The notes: a model not told the origin generated them from the letters alone. A stretch of DNA of 5,644 nt from an uncultured Sulfurovum sp. (GCA_947311605.1 CAMZLC010000176.1:1-5644); one strand, 5' to 3'; positions 1 through 5,497 are shown, counted from the first letter of the stretch. Translations and numbers: made by a program.

Positions 1-497
1 AATATGTCAATGCTACAGCGGGATATCATAAAATAGAGTATCACATGCAGGAAAAAACAGGAGGGGACAGCTACTATCTGTATTGGCAGCCTCCCTCGGG
101 GAGTAGCATAGTGATCGTGCCTGCATCGCAGTTCTTTCATTGTATTCCCAGCATATCAAAAATATCTTGTGTAATAGATGATCCTGTAAACAGTACATCC
201 AACCCCAAGAGAATCCCTGGGGCAACGATACGCTACGCTGTAGAGGTGGACAACACGCATTTTGATGCGGTCAAGATGGACAATGTACTTACCACCGATA
301 CGCTTGATAGCCATTTTGATACAGCCACTATCCAGAATCTGGCCATAGGGACAAGTGCATGCAACTGCCCAAACCCAGGAAGCACCTCAGCCAATGGTGC
401 CAACGGTAGTATATCAGGCAGTACAGTGACACTGGATTTCGGCACAGTAAATATGCAAACAAAAGAGTGTGGCTATTTTGAAGTGCAGATCAAGTAG
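1..497 (+). CDS. C-terminal part of a secreted/surface protein with PA14-like and DUF11-like domains (5' end outside window)
   Basis: The reading frame is open from the left edge (first full codon at 3) to a TAG at 495-497, so the ATG at 45 is probably internal. The visible part has about 164 residues. The first ~45 (GYHKIEYHMQEKTGG, then YYLYWQPPSG and IPASQFFHC-like text) resemble the end of a PA14-type beta domain, where 'GYH.i...' and '..l.W' are typical. From 201 the protein reads NPKRIPGATIRYAVEVDN, the signature of DUF11-like repeat domains of surface proteins. Two Cys in SACNCP and one near the end (ECGYFEV) match the Cys spacing of the downstream paralogue's tail. Related proteins are often labelled MshQ-like; a surface or adhesion role is inferred. 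Only 6 bp separate it from the next gene, its tandem paralogue, so the two are probably co-transcribed. There is no membrane anchor at the C-terminus. Confidence 0.7.
   Translation, partial: YVNATAGYHKIEYHMQEKTGGDSYYLYWQPPSGSSIVIVPASQFFHCIPSISKISCVIDDPVNSTSNPKRIPGATIRYAVEVDNTHFDAVKMDNVLTTDTLDSHFDTATIQNLAIGTSACNCPNPGSTSANGANGSISGSTVTLDFGTVNMQTKECGYFEVQIK
201..236 (+). repeat. Direct repeat copy 1: NPKRIPGATIRY-coding segment
   Basis: This 36-bp segment encodes the same 12 residues as 932-967. The DNA differs mainly at third codon positions (for example AAG AGA versus AAA CGC), so these are diverged paralogous domains, not a recent exact duplication. The shared start AACCCCAA is the probable site of the deletion joint in the second gene. 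Confidence 0.75.
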
Positions 498-503
498 AGT
501 GCG

Positions 504-980
504 ATGAAACAACATGTGGCTGTATTTCTATTGCTGCTCACTACCCATCTCTATGCCTGGAAAATGGAAGCAGGCAAGATTACGGTACAAAAAACCAATG
601 GGAATACAACTACCAGCATTCTTTTCAGGCAAACCTACAATACCATCCCTTTGGTGTTTGCCCTTATGGATGACAGAGGGGGTAACCCCGCTTCTTTCAG
701 GGTGACCAATGTAAGCACCACTGGTTTTGATATCTATACAGTAGAGCCTGACGGCGAAGATGGTCCGCATGCCAAAATGACACAAATTCCATATATAGCT
801 ATAGAGTCCGGTGCACATACACTCCCCGATGGTACAAAAATAGTAGCAGGCACCATCAATACACAGAAATATCAATCGAGACTGATCAGTGGAACAAGCT
901 GGGAAGCAGTCACTATCAGTGGTTTCTCAACAACCCCAAACGCATCCCTGGTGCCACGATTCGCTACTGTTTTACGGTAG
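504..980 (+). CDS. Secreted H-type-lectin-like protein, prematurely ended by a frameshifted internal deletion
   Basis: The first 18 residues form a clear signal peptide (MKQHVAVFLLLLTTHLYA, with a likely cleavage after the LYA). Residues ~20-142 are a beta-rich domain with a conserved pattern: ILFRQTYNTIPLVFAL, FRVTNVSTTGFDIYTVEPDGEDGPH, IPYIAIESG, LPDGTKIVAGTI and SGTSWEAVTISGFSTTP. The F..ty.t.PlVf / tGFdiyt / iaIE layout recalls H-type lectin domains, which suggests carbohydrate or surface binding (inference). After GFSTTP the frame gives ~13 unrelated residues (NASLVPRFATVLR) and a TAG at 978-980. The same bases in another frame encode NPKRIPGATIRY, the DUF11-like domain also present in the preceding gene, so this stop is an artefact of a frame change. 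ATG at 504 is chosen because it begins the signal peptide; the ribosome site is weak (AGAG). The product may still be exported as a lectin domain alone, or may be non-functional. Confidence 0.65.
   Translation: MKQHVAVFLLLLTTHLYAWKMEAGKITVQKTNGNTTTSILFRQTYNTIPLVFALMDDRGGNPASFRVTNVSTTGFDIYTVEPDGEDGPHAKMTQIPYIAIESGAHTLPDGTKIVAGTINTQKYQSRLISGTSWEAVTISGFSTTPNASLVPRFATVLR
932..967 (+). repeat. Direct repeat copy 2: NPKRIPGATIRY-coding segment
   Basis: This is the second copy of the 36-bp paralogous segment (first copy 201-236). Here it is out of frame with the upstream lectin-like domain. The junction sequence CAACCCCA could be read both as the end of the lectin-like stretch (STTP) and as the start of this domain (NPK), which is what a deletion at a short shared sequence would leave. 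Confidence 0.7.
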
Positions 981-1237
981 ATAATGATGGAGAGGGCGAT
1001 GCAGAGAGTGTCGCGATCCAGGATTCGCTCACGGGAGATGGCAAAGACAATCTAAGCTATGTCAAGTCAGGATTTGTGGTACAGAATATCAACACGGCAT
1101 GCAGCTGTGCTGCCATTATAGACACAAGCGGGAGCATCAGCGGTACAGATGTGATGATAACCATAGGTGATGTTAACGGCACTAATGACACGGCTCATTC
1201 CCGTGCTTGTGCCTATATCGAGATGATGATCGACTAA
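932..1237 (+). pseudogene. Out-of-frame DUF11-like C-terminal domain of the gene starting at 504
   Basis: Reading from 932 gives NPKRIPGATIRYCFTVDN, then VAIQDSLTGDGKDNLSYVKS, GFVVQNINTACSCAAI, SGSISGTDVMITIGDV and finally RACAYIEMMID before a TAA at 1235-1237. This is 101 residues of a well-formed beta domain with no start codon or ribosome site of its own. Its first 12 residues are identical to those encoded at 201-236 in the preceding gene, and the Cys-x-Cys and final Cys-aromatic features match too, so the two tails are paralogous. It can be expressed only as part of the upstream gene, from which it is now one frame away. The intact reading suggests that the change is recent or that it is a sequencing or assembly error. 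Its last 56 bp overlap the 3' end of the opposing iron-sulfur protein gene. Confidence 0.7.
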
Positions 1238-2006
1238 AACCCACCCCAAAATCAGGCGTACCGAAGCTCGGTGTACCAAAATCCATGTTACCAAAGTTGG
1301 GATCACTGTAGCCGGCCTTGCCCGATACTCCCCTGAGCATGAGGATGTCTGTTTTGGGATCGATCCCCTGAGGGCAGGCGGCGGTGCATTCGCCACAGAG
1401 GGTGCAGTCCCAGATACCATGAGTTTGGACTGCGTCCAAAAGTGAGGAGTGAGGAGTGAGGAGTGAGGCGTTGTTGTCTGTACAGTCTTGAGGATTATTT
1501 TCTTTTGGAGAGTTTGCCAGATAGCGCCAGGCTCTGGTGAGCGCAAAAGGCCCCAGGAAATCCGGGTTGACTGCCAGTACAGGACAGGCGGAGTAGCAGC
1601 TGTCGCAAAGGATACAGTCAGTCTGTACTTTGGTTTGGGCCTCTTCCTTGGGGGAGGGCACAGCAATGGGGTCAGGTGTTAAATATTCACTCAGTATTTT
1701 TGTGAGTGTGTCCAGTGCATAGGTTTTGTCCACTTTGAGATCTCTTAGTACAGGGTGGTAGCGCAGCGGGGCTATATGGTCACCGTCTTGGTACCTGTAG
1801 CTGCAGGCCAGCTGCTCCTTGCCATTGACCAGCACCGCACAGCTGCCGCAGATACCAGAGCGGCAGCCTGCACCAAAAGTCAGCATAGGATCCAGTGTGG
1901 CTTTGATCTCGTAGAGGGCAGCAAGCAGGGTGATGGCCTTGGTGCTGGCTATGGAAAAGGTCTCTGTGTCGCTCTCTCTTGCGATGGTGATATTTATGGG
2001 ATGCAA
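1182..2006 (-). CDS. frdB: Fumarate reductase / succinate dehydrogenase iron-sulfur subunit
   Basis: Electron-transfer subunit that passes electrons between the flavoprotein and a quinone or thiol partner. Residues ~1-100 form a plant-type [2Fe-2S] domain with Cys48, Cys53, Cys56 and Cys68 (CRSGICGSC plus a later C). Residues ~125-225 form an alpha-helical ferredoxin domain with two motifs, C131-C134-C137-C141P and C201-C204-C207-C211P. The 274-residue length is near the family norm, but ~17 C-terminal residues are probably extra (see the finding at 1234-1250). The start is TTG at 2004-2006: AAGGGAG lies 7 nt upstream, there is no in-frame ATG before Met41, and a Met41 start would remove the first half of the [2Fe-2S] domain. 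It overlaps the flavoprotein gene by 13 bp, implying translational coupling. Oddities are Cys204 where E. coli FrdB has Val, a heptamer-repeat insert (residues ~180-190), an FG-rich tail, and a 56-bp overlap with the opposing gene. The direction (fumarate reduction or succinate oxidation) cannot be read from sequence; sdhB is an equally valid name. Confidence 0.9.
   Translation of the reverse strand: MHPINITIARESDTETFSIASTKAITLLAALYEIKATLDPMLTFGAGCRSGICGSCAVLVNGKEQLACSYRYQDGDHIAPLRYHPVLRDLKVDKTYALDTLTKILSEYLTPDPIAVPSPKEEAQTKVQTDCILCDSCYSACPVLAVNPDFLGPFALTRAWRYLANSPKENNPQDCTDNNASLLTPHSSLLDAVQTHGIWDCTLCGECTAACPQGIDPKTDILMLRGVSGKAGYSDPNFGNMDFGTPSFGTPDFGVGFSRSSSRYRHKHGNEPCH
1236..1295 (-). repeat. 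Degenerate 15-bp repeats coding an FG-rich tail of FrdB
   Basis: On the coding strand TTTGG/TTCGG recurs every 15 bp, giving Phe-Gly at residues 238, 243, 248 and 253, with a last Phe at 257 (NFGNM, DFGTP, SFGTP, DFG). The best-matched units are the two FGTP copies around 1256-1280. A short imperfect hairpin is formed by these repeats (GTAC..CGA / TCGGTAC), but it is not followed by a T run. Confidence 0.6.
1441..1468. repeat. 7-bp tandem repeat, AGTGAGG x4, inside frdB
   Basis: Four perfect copies of AGTGAGG (CCTCACT on the coding strand) lie end to end. In the coding frame they give most of the stretch SLLTPHSSLL (residues ~181-190), between the two Cys motifs of FrdB. Because 7 is not a multiple of 3, gain or loss of one or two copies would shift the frame and remove the second ferredoxin motif; three copies would keep the frame. 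Heptamer runs reading SLLTPHS are known as spreading short tandem repeats in several bacterial groups. Confidence 0.9.
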
Positions 2007-3631
2007 AGTGCCACTCCCTTGTCTCCTAGTTTACAGTAGTTGTGTGCTTGCCAGTCACTTCGTTCAACAGGAAAATCCTCTCGGTAGTGTGCGCCTCTGC
2101 TCTCCTGTCTTGCGATGGCACTTTTGAGGGTGCATTGTGCCAGGAGTATGGCATTGCGAAACTCTAGAAATTCGACAAGGTTTTGGTTGTTTGCTTTGGC
2201 TTTGTCCCCTATCCCCATGCGTGCCAGTTTGGCAGTGATCTCATCGAGGTAGATCTCAGCCTCGTGCATGGCAGCCTGGTGTCGGATGATGCCGACATCA
2301 CGATACATCAGTGCGCCCAGTACTTTGCGTTTGTGATAGAAATTGACCTCGTTGGGCTTGTCAAAGATTTTGTCGATCATCGCTTCGTCATGGCTGTGCT
2401 GTGTGGCGGTATGTGCTGTAGGGTTGGGTGCTGTATGCTGGTGTATTAAATGTGTGATGACAGAGATACCGGAGGTGATGATCTCCAGTAGGGAGTTGCC
2501 TCCCAGGCGGTTGGCACCATGGATGTGGGCATGGGCACACTCTCCGATCGCGTAGCAGCGGGAGAGTCCTTTGATCTGATGGTGTGTGTCTACCTCGATA
2601 CCGCCCATGGTGTAGTGTGCGACAGGCATGACAGGAATGGGTGTTTCGATGGGATCGATGCCGGCATGGAGGCGGCACAGATGCAACTCCTGAGGCATGA
2701 GTGCCTCGATCTTCTCTCTGCCCAGGTGCCTGATATCCAGACGGACATGATGCCCCTGCCTGAGCTGTGCAAAGATCGCTCTGGCGACTTCGTCTCTGGG
2801 CGCCAGCTCGTCGGTAAACCTCTCTCCGCGGTGGTCGATGAGGTAGCCACCCTCGCCTCTGGCACTCTCGGAGATAAGTATCGCCGAGTCTTGCAGGGCG
2901 GTAGGGTGAAACTGGACAAACTCCATGCCGCCCAGTACCCCTCCGGCTCTCAGGACGGCAGCGATACCATCTCCGGTGCTGCCATAGCTGTTGGTGGTAT
3001 GACCATGATAGAGTGCGCCAAATCCTCCTGTAGCGATGAGCGTATTTTTTGCCTCTATGGTGACCACTTTCCCCTGCTGCACTTCCCAAAATGTAGCACC
3101 GAAAACCTGTGAGGGGTGCTGTGCGGAGACTGAAGAGGGAAGGGTGATGAGGTTGAGTAAGGCGTGCTCGGTAACAAAGGGGATACCTGCTTCGATACAT
3201 CTATCATAGAGGGTATGCAGGATCTTGAGACCTGTGTAGTCCTGCACATAGCAGGCGCGCTTGGCGGAGGCACCTCCCAGGCGACGCTGGGCGATACTCT
3301 GTAGCGGACTCTCTGCATGATCGAGCCTGGAAAAGGGCACGCCTATACGCTCCAGCCAGGCAATAGCCTGGGGCGCCTGGCGGCACATGCGAGAGACCCT
3401 CTCAGGATCAGCCAGCCCATGGGCAGCGCGAAGGGTGTCTGCTTCATGCTTCTCGATGCTATCTGCACCTCTGTTGCCCAGTGCAGCATTGATACCGCCC
3501 TGCGCCATGCAGGTCTGTGCCTGTGTGGGGAGGGTCTTGGTAACGACTGTGACGCTAAGCCCTGCCTCGTGGGCATGCAGGGCAGCAGTGAGCCCTGCCC
3601 CTCCGGAGCCTATAACCAGCAGGTCTATCAT
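1994..3631 (-). CDS. frdA: Fumarate reductase / succinate dehydrogenase flavoprotein subunit, lacking the FAD-linking His
   Basis: Catalytic subunit interconverting fumarate and succinate with FAD. Residues 8-13 are the FAD-binding GSGGAG. AQGGINAAL (43-51) is the second FAD motif. Substrate and proton-transfer residues of the family are all present: His242 in FVQFHPTAL, Arg279 in APRDEVARA, His339 in HYTMGGIEVD and Arg375 in GANRLGGNSLLE. The end carries the SdhA-like ESRGAHYREDFP. The His that binds FAD covalently in E. coli FrdA/SdhA (HTV.A.GG) is Gln39 here (AQTCMAQGG), so FAD is probably bound non-covalently. L-aspartate oxidase (NadB) also lacks that His, but the overlapping iron-sulfur gene and the SdhA-like substrate residues favour FrdA/SdhA. 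At 545 residues it is slightly short for the family. Residues 396-413 are a His/Thr/Pro-rich insert. There is no Tat signal, so it should be cytoplasmic. ATG at 3631 begins directly at the FAD fold; it follows the dehydrogenase stop by 13 bp. Confidence 0.9.
   Translation of the reverse strand: MIDLLVIGSGGAGLTAALHAHEAGLSVTVVTKTLPTQAQTCMAQGGINAALGNRGADSIEKHEADTLRAAHGLADPERVSRMCRQAPQAIAWLERIGVPFSRLDHAESPLQSIAQRRLGGASAKRACYVQDYTGLKILHTLYDRCIEAGIPFVTEHALLNLITLPSSVSAQHPSQVFGATFWEVQQGKVVTIEAKNTLIATGGFGALYHGHTTNSYGSTGDGIAAVLRAGGVLGGMEFVQFHPTALQDSAILISESARGEGGYLIDHRGERFTDELAPRDEVARAIFAQLRQGHHVRLDIRHLGREKIEALMPQELHLCRLHAGIDPIETPIPVMPVAHYTMGGIEVDTHHQIKGLSRCYAIGECAHAHIHGANRLGGNSLLEIITSGISVITHLIHQHTAPNPTAHTATQHSHDEAMIDKIFDKPNEVNFYHKRKVLGALMYRDVGIIRHQAAMHEAEIYLDEITAKLARMGIGDKAKANNQNLVEFLEFRNAILLAQCTLKSAIARQESRGAHYREDFPVERSDWQAHNYCKLGDKGVALCIP
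2393..2446 (-). repeat. His/Thr/Pro-rich low-complexity insert in the flavoprotein
   Basis: On the plus strand GTGCTGT recurs three times at 16-19 bp spacing, giving the linker HQHTAPNPTAHTATQHSH (residues 396-413). It lies just after the GANRLGGNSLLE region, where the fold passes into the C-terminal helical domain. It reads as a surface linker, not as part of the active site. Confidence 0.5.
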
Positions 3632-3645
3632 TGCCTATCATCCAT
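3628..3645 (-). CDS. Possible five-codon leader minicistron (MDDRQ) before frdA
   Basis: The sequence ATGGATGATAGGCAATGA begins within the dehydrogenase stop codon (TAATG) and ends with a TGA that overlaps the frdA start (ATGA). A strong ribosome site, AAGGAG (3654-3659), sits exactly 8 nt before this ATG. It is 22 nt before the frdA ATG, too far to serve it directly. Ribosomes could therefore translate the minicistron and re-start on frdA. The alternative is that frdA originally started here and one base has been lost. Confidence 0.35.
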   Translation of the reverse strand: MDDRQ

Positions 3646-4583
3646 TATGCACTCTCCTTCAAAAAAGATCTGATATTTGCCACGATACCCTCAAGAAGCT
3701 TTTTTCTCGCTTCGATACTTGCCCAGGCGATATGTGGGGTGACCAGAAGTCTGTCCGGATGCGTGAGTCGGAGCAGGGGGTGATCGGCCTGGATGGGCTC
3801 CTGCACAGTAGTATCCAGCCCTGCATACAGCTCCCGTCTGTTGAGCTCTGCTGCCAGATCAATCTCATGGATGATGCCGCCTCTGCCCATGTTGAGGAGA
3901 ACGGCACCCTCTTTGAGCAGGGGAAGGTTGCCCCGATGGAGGAGGTTGTGGGTCTGGGCGTTGAGTGGGGCATGGATGGAGAGAATGTCGGAGTCTCTAA
4001 GCAGCGCTTCCAGGCTTTTGTGCGTGTAGGGCTGCTGGGTATTGCCGCCGCTGGTAGAGTGGTAGCTGACCGTAGCGCCGAAGGCTGTGGCGATTTTGGC
4101 GACCTCCTGACCGATGCTGCCCATGCCGATGATGCCCCACTGCTTGCCGGCAATCTCAAAATAGGGTCTGGAGACATCGGTAAAGAGTGCCTGTTTTGAC
4201 CACGATTTCTCTTTGACGATCTGATTGTAGTACGCCAGTTTCTCGATCAGGTAGAGCGCTGTGGCAAAGGTATGCTGTGCCACACTGTGGGTGGAGTAGC
4301 CTGCGACATTTTTTACCGTGATGCCCAAAGATTCGGCTGCATTCAGGTCGATATTGTTCATCCCTGTGGCTGTGACGCAGATGAGTTTGAGTCTGCTTGC
4401 TTGCTCCATCAGAGGGCGGTCGATGATGACCTTGTTGGTGAGGATGATCTCTGTATCTCGAATACGATCTGCCGTCTCTTTCGCCGAGGTGGTGGGGTAG
4501 GTGATGAGCTCCCCAAACTGCTTGAGCACTGCAAGATCCAGGTCTTTGCCGAGTGTTTGTGCATCCAATAGAACGAGTTTCAT
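3645..4583 (-). CDS. NAD(P)-dependent D-2-hydroxyacid dehydrogenase (glycerate dehydrogenase / hydroxypyruvate reductase-like)
   Basis: Reversible NAD(P)H-linked reduction of a 2-keto acid to a D-2-hydroxy acid in the cytoplasm; hydroxypyruvate/glycerate is the likeliest substrate by family likeness, not shown by the sequence. The 312-residue length is usual. The nucleotide-binding GMGSIG is at 153-158. The catalytic Arg234 (NMGRGG), Glu262 (QEP) and His284 (TPHIAWAS) are all present. The strand-2 end reads YHSTSGGN, without the acidic residue that usually marks NAD preference, so NADP use is possible. The frame is open to an ATG at 4649, but the start at 4583 is preferred: MKLVLLD begins the fold there, AAAAGG lies 7 nt upstream, and the longer form would add 22 unconserved-looking residues overlapping the previous gene by 34 bp. 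It follows the VKOR gene by 32 bp and precedes frdA by 13 bp, so it is part of the same operon. Confidence 0.88.
   Translation of the reverse strand: MKLVLLDAQTLGKDLDLAVLKQFGELITYPTTSAKETADRIRDTEIILTNKVIIDRPLMEQASRLKLICVTATGMNNIDLNAAESLGITVKNVAGYSTHSVAQHTFATALYLIEKLAYYNQIVKEKSWSKQALFTDVSRPYFEIAGKQWGIIGMGSIGQEVAKIATAFGATVSYHSTSGGNTQQPYTHKSLEALLRDSDILSIHAPLNAQTHNLLHRGNLPLLKEGAVLLNMGRGGIIHEIDLAAELNRRELYAGLDTTVQEPIQADHPLLRLTHPDRLLVTPHIAWASIEARKKLLEGIVANIRSFLKESA
3654..3659 (-). promoter_or_regulatory. Strong Shine-Dalgarno AAGGAG at the end of the dehydrogenase gene
   Basis: AAGGAG lies in the last codons of the hydroxyacid dehydrogenase (Lys-Glu). Its spacing is optimal for the ATG at 3645, not for the ATG at 3631 that begins the conserved flavoprotein. 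The frdA ATG has only AGG at 3 nt spacing. This suggests coupled translation. Confidence 0.55.
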
Positions 4584-4615
4584 GGTCTTGCCTTTTGATG
4601 GAGAGAGATAGTTTT

Positions 4616-5443
4616 CTAGTGCAACGGTACCTCGGAGGCTTCGCTGCATCCTGAGTCTTGGAAGATCGAAGCACTACAGCCCTCATCGGGGCCATTGTAG
4701 ATGGAGGGGCTCTCTTCTGTCCCGTTCTGCACTGTTTTTGCAGGAGCATTGTGTTGTTCAAAATAGTCGATGATGGCCTTGTCTCCCCTGATCACTTTGC
4801 TTAGTGCGCCCTTTTTGATGACAAGTACCGGTATGGAGTCGATATCGAGTTGTTTGATGAAAAAGCGGGCATTGGTATCATGGATAGATATTTTTCGATA
4901 CGGAATGCTGTGTGCTGCAAAATAGTTTTTGACTTTTTTACAGTGTGGGCAGCTCTCTGAGTGGATGAGGTAGCTGCCGTCTGCTGTGATCAGTGCTCTG
5001 TTCTGGGTGACGGCGAGAGAAGCCATAGAGAGATAGAGGGCAACGATCGCGGGGAGACCGTAGAGCAAGTATCTCCATCGGGAGAGAAGAGCGATAGTCA
5101 GCAGTACACCATAGACACCCAGACAAAAAATGCAAGGCTCAGGGTTGGCAAGCAGCTGATAGGCGATCATGATCGATTCAAAGGCGATCGCTGCATAAAG
5201 GGTGATAAAAAAAAGCCTCTCAAAGCCCTCTCGTCTGAGAGAAATCCAGCCAAAGAGCATGATAAACAGTGCGCCTGCGCCACCAAAATAGTTGAGATAG
5301 AGACTGTTGTACCTGAGCAGTTCGCCTGCCAGTTCGCAGCCTTCGGTACCACAGAGAGAGGTATGGTGGAGTTTGGCATAGGTTTCGACAGCGATATAGA
5401 TGAAGAGCAGTAGGGGGAGTATGATTCTGCTGAAGGGTTTCAT
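4616..5443 (-). CDS. VKOR-family membrane disulfide oxidoreductase fused to a thioredoxin-like domain
   Basis: Membrane enzyme likely to link quinone reduction to disulfide formation in the periplasm. Hydrophobic segments lie near residues 7-24, 52-70, 77-97, 103-121 and 126-145. The two VKOR Cys pairs are visible: loop C31/C36 (CGTEGCE) and C104-x-x-C107 (CIFC) at the start of the fourth segment. Residues ~152-230 form a thioredoxin/glutaredoxin-like domain with C165-P-H-C168 and the cis-Pro loop SIPVLV (Pro205). Such VKOR-thioredoxin fusions are known in bacteria, with the soluble domain facing the periplasm after a fifth helix; that fits here. The last ~40 residues are polar and low in complexity, with two more Cys (256 and 266). 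ATG at 5443 has AGAGGA just upstream. A DsbB assignment fits less well, because DsbB has four helices and no fused thioredoxin. It is first gene of the minus-strand operon. Confidence 0.8.
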   Translation of the reverse strand: MKPFSRIILPLLLFIYIAVETYAKLHHTSLCGTEGCELAGELLRYNSLYLNYFGGAGALFIMLFGWISLRREGFERLFFITLYAAIAFESIMIAYQLLANPEPCIFCLGVYGVLLTIALLSRWRYLLYGLPAIVALYLSMASLAVTQNRALITADGSYLIHSESCPHCKKVKNYFAAHSIPYRKISIHDTNARFFIKQLDIDSIPVLVIKKGALSKVIRGDKAIIDYFEQHNAPAKTVQNGTEESPSIYNGPDEGCSASIFQDSGCSEASEVPLH

Positions 5444-5447
5444 GGTT

Positions 5448-5453
5448 TCCTCT
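5448..5453 (-). promoter_or_regulatory. Ribosome binding site of the VKOR gene (AGAGGA)
   Basis: AGAGGA lies 4 nt before the ATG at 5443, after a short A-rich leader. It supports that start codon. Confidence 0.6.
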
Positions 5454-5468
5454 GTTTTTTTATGGGGA

Positions 5469-5497
5469 ATTATAGTGTGTTTTGGTAAATTGAGTTT
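5469..5497 (-). promoter_or_regulatory. Predicted sigma-70 promoter of the VKOR-frdB operon
   Basis: The minus strand carries a perfect TATAAT at 5469-5474, 25 bp before the VKOR start codon. There is no good -35 hexamer at 16-18 bp (AAACTC at best) but the upstream stretch is A/T-rich. Weak or absent -35 boxes are usual for Campylobacterota promoters. The 65-bp gap after purT is the only substantial non-coding space in the minus-strand run. Confidence 0.55.

Noticed and set aside
45..497. Independent gene starting at the ATG at 45
   Set aside because: The frame is open to the left edge with domain-like residues before the ATG, and there is no signal peptide or ribosome site.
1256..1280. Hairpin GTAC..CGA/TCGGTAC as a terminator for frdB
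   Set aside because: The stem is short and bulged, has no T run after it, and is explained by the FGTP-coding repeats.
1067..1666. Minus-strand open frame of 199 codons across the frdB 3' half
   Set aside because: It is a shadow frame; the Cys motifs of FrdB are in the other frame.
2388..3200. Long minus-strand open frame of 270 codons inside frdA
   Set aside because: It is Arg/His/Pro-rich nonsense in another frame of the flavoprotein gene.
1994..3631. L-aspartate oxidase (nadB) as the identity of the flavoprotein
   Set aside because: It overlaps a gene for a three-cluster iron-sulfur subunit and keeps SdhA-like HPTAL, HYTMGG, GANRLGGNS and ESRGAHYREDFP motifs.
3387..4199. Long plus-strand open frame opposite the frdA/dehydrogenase genes
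   Set aside because: It has no recognisable domain and lies antisense to two clearly conserved genes; its openness follows from their codon bias.
4584..4649. Longer N-terminus for the hydroxyacid dehydrogenase starting at 4649
   Set aside because: The extra 22 residues overlap the VKOR gene end and precede a well-placed AAAAGG and ATG at the fold's natural start.
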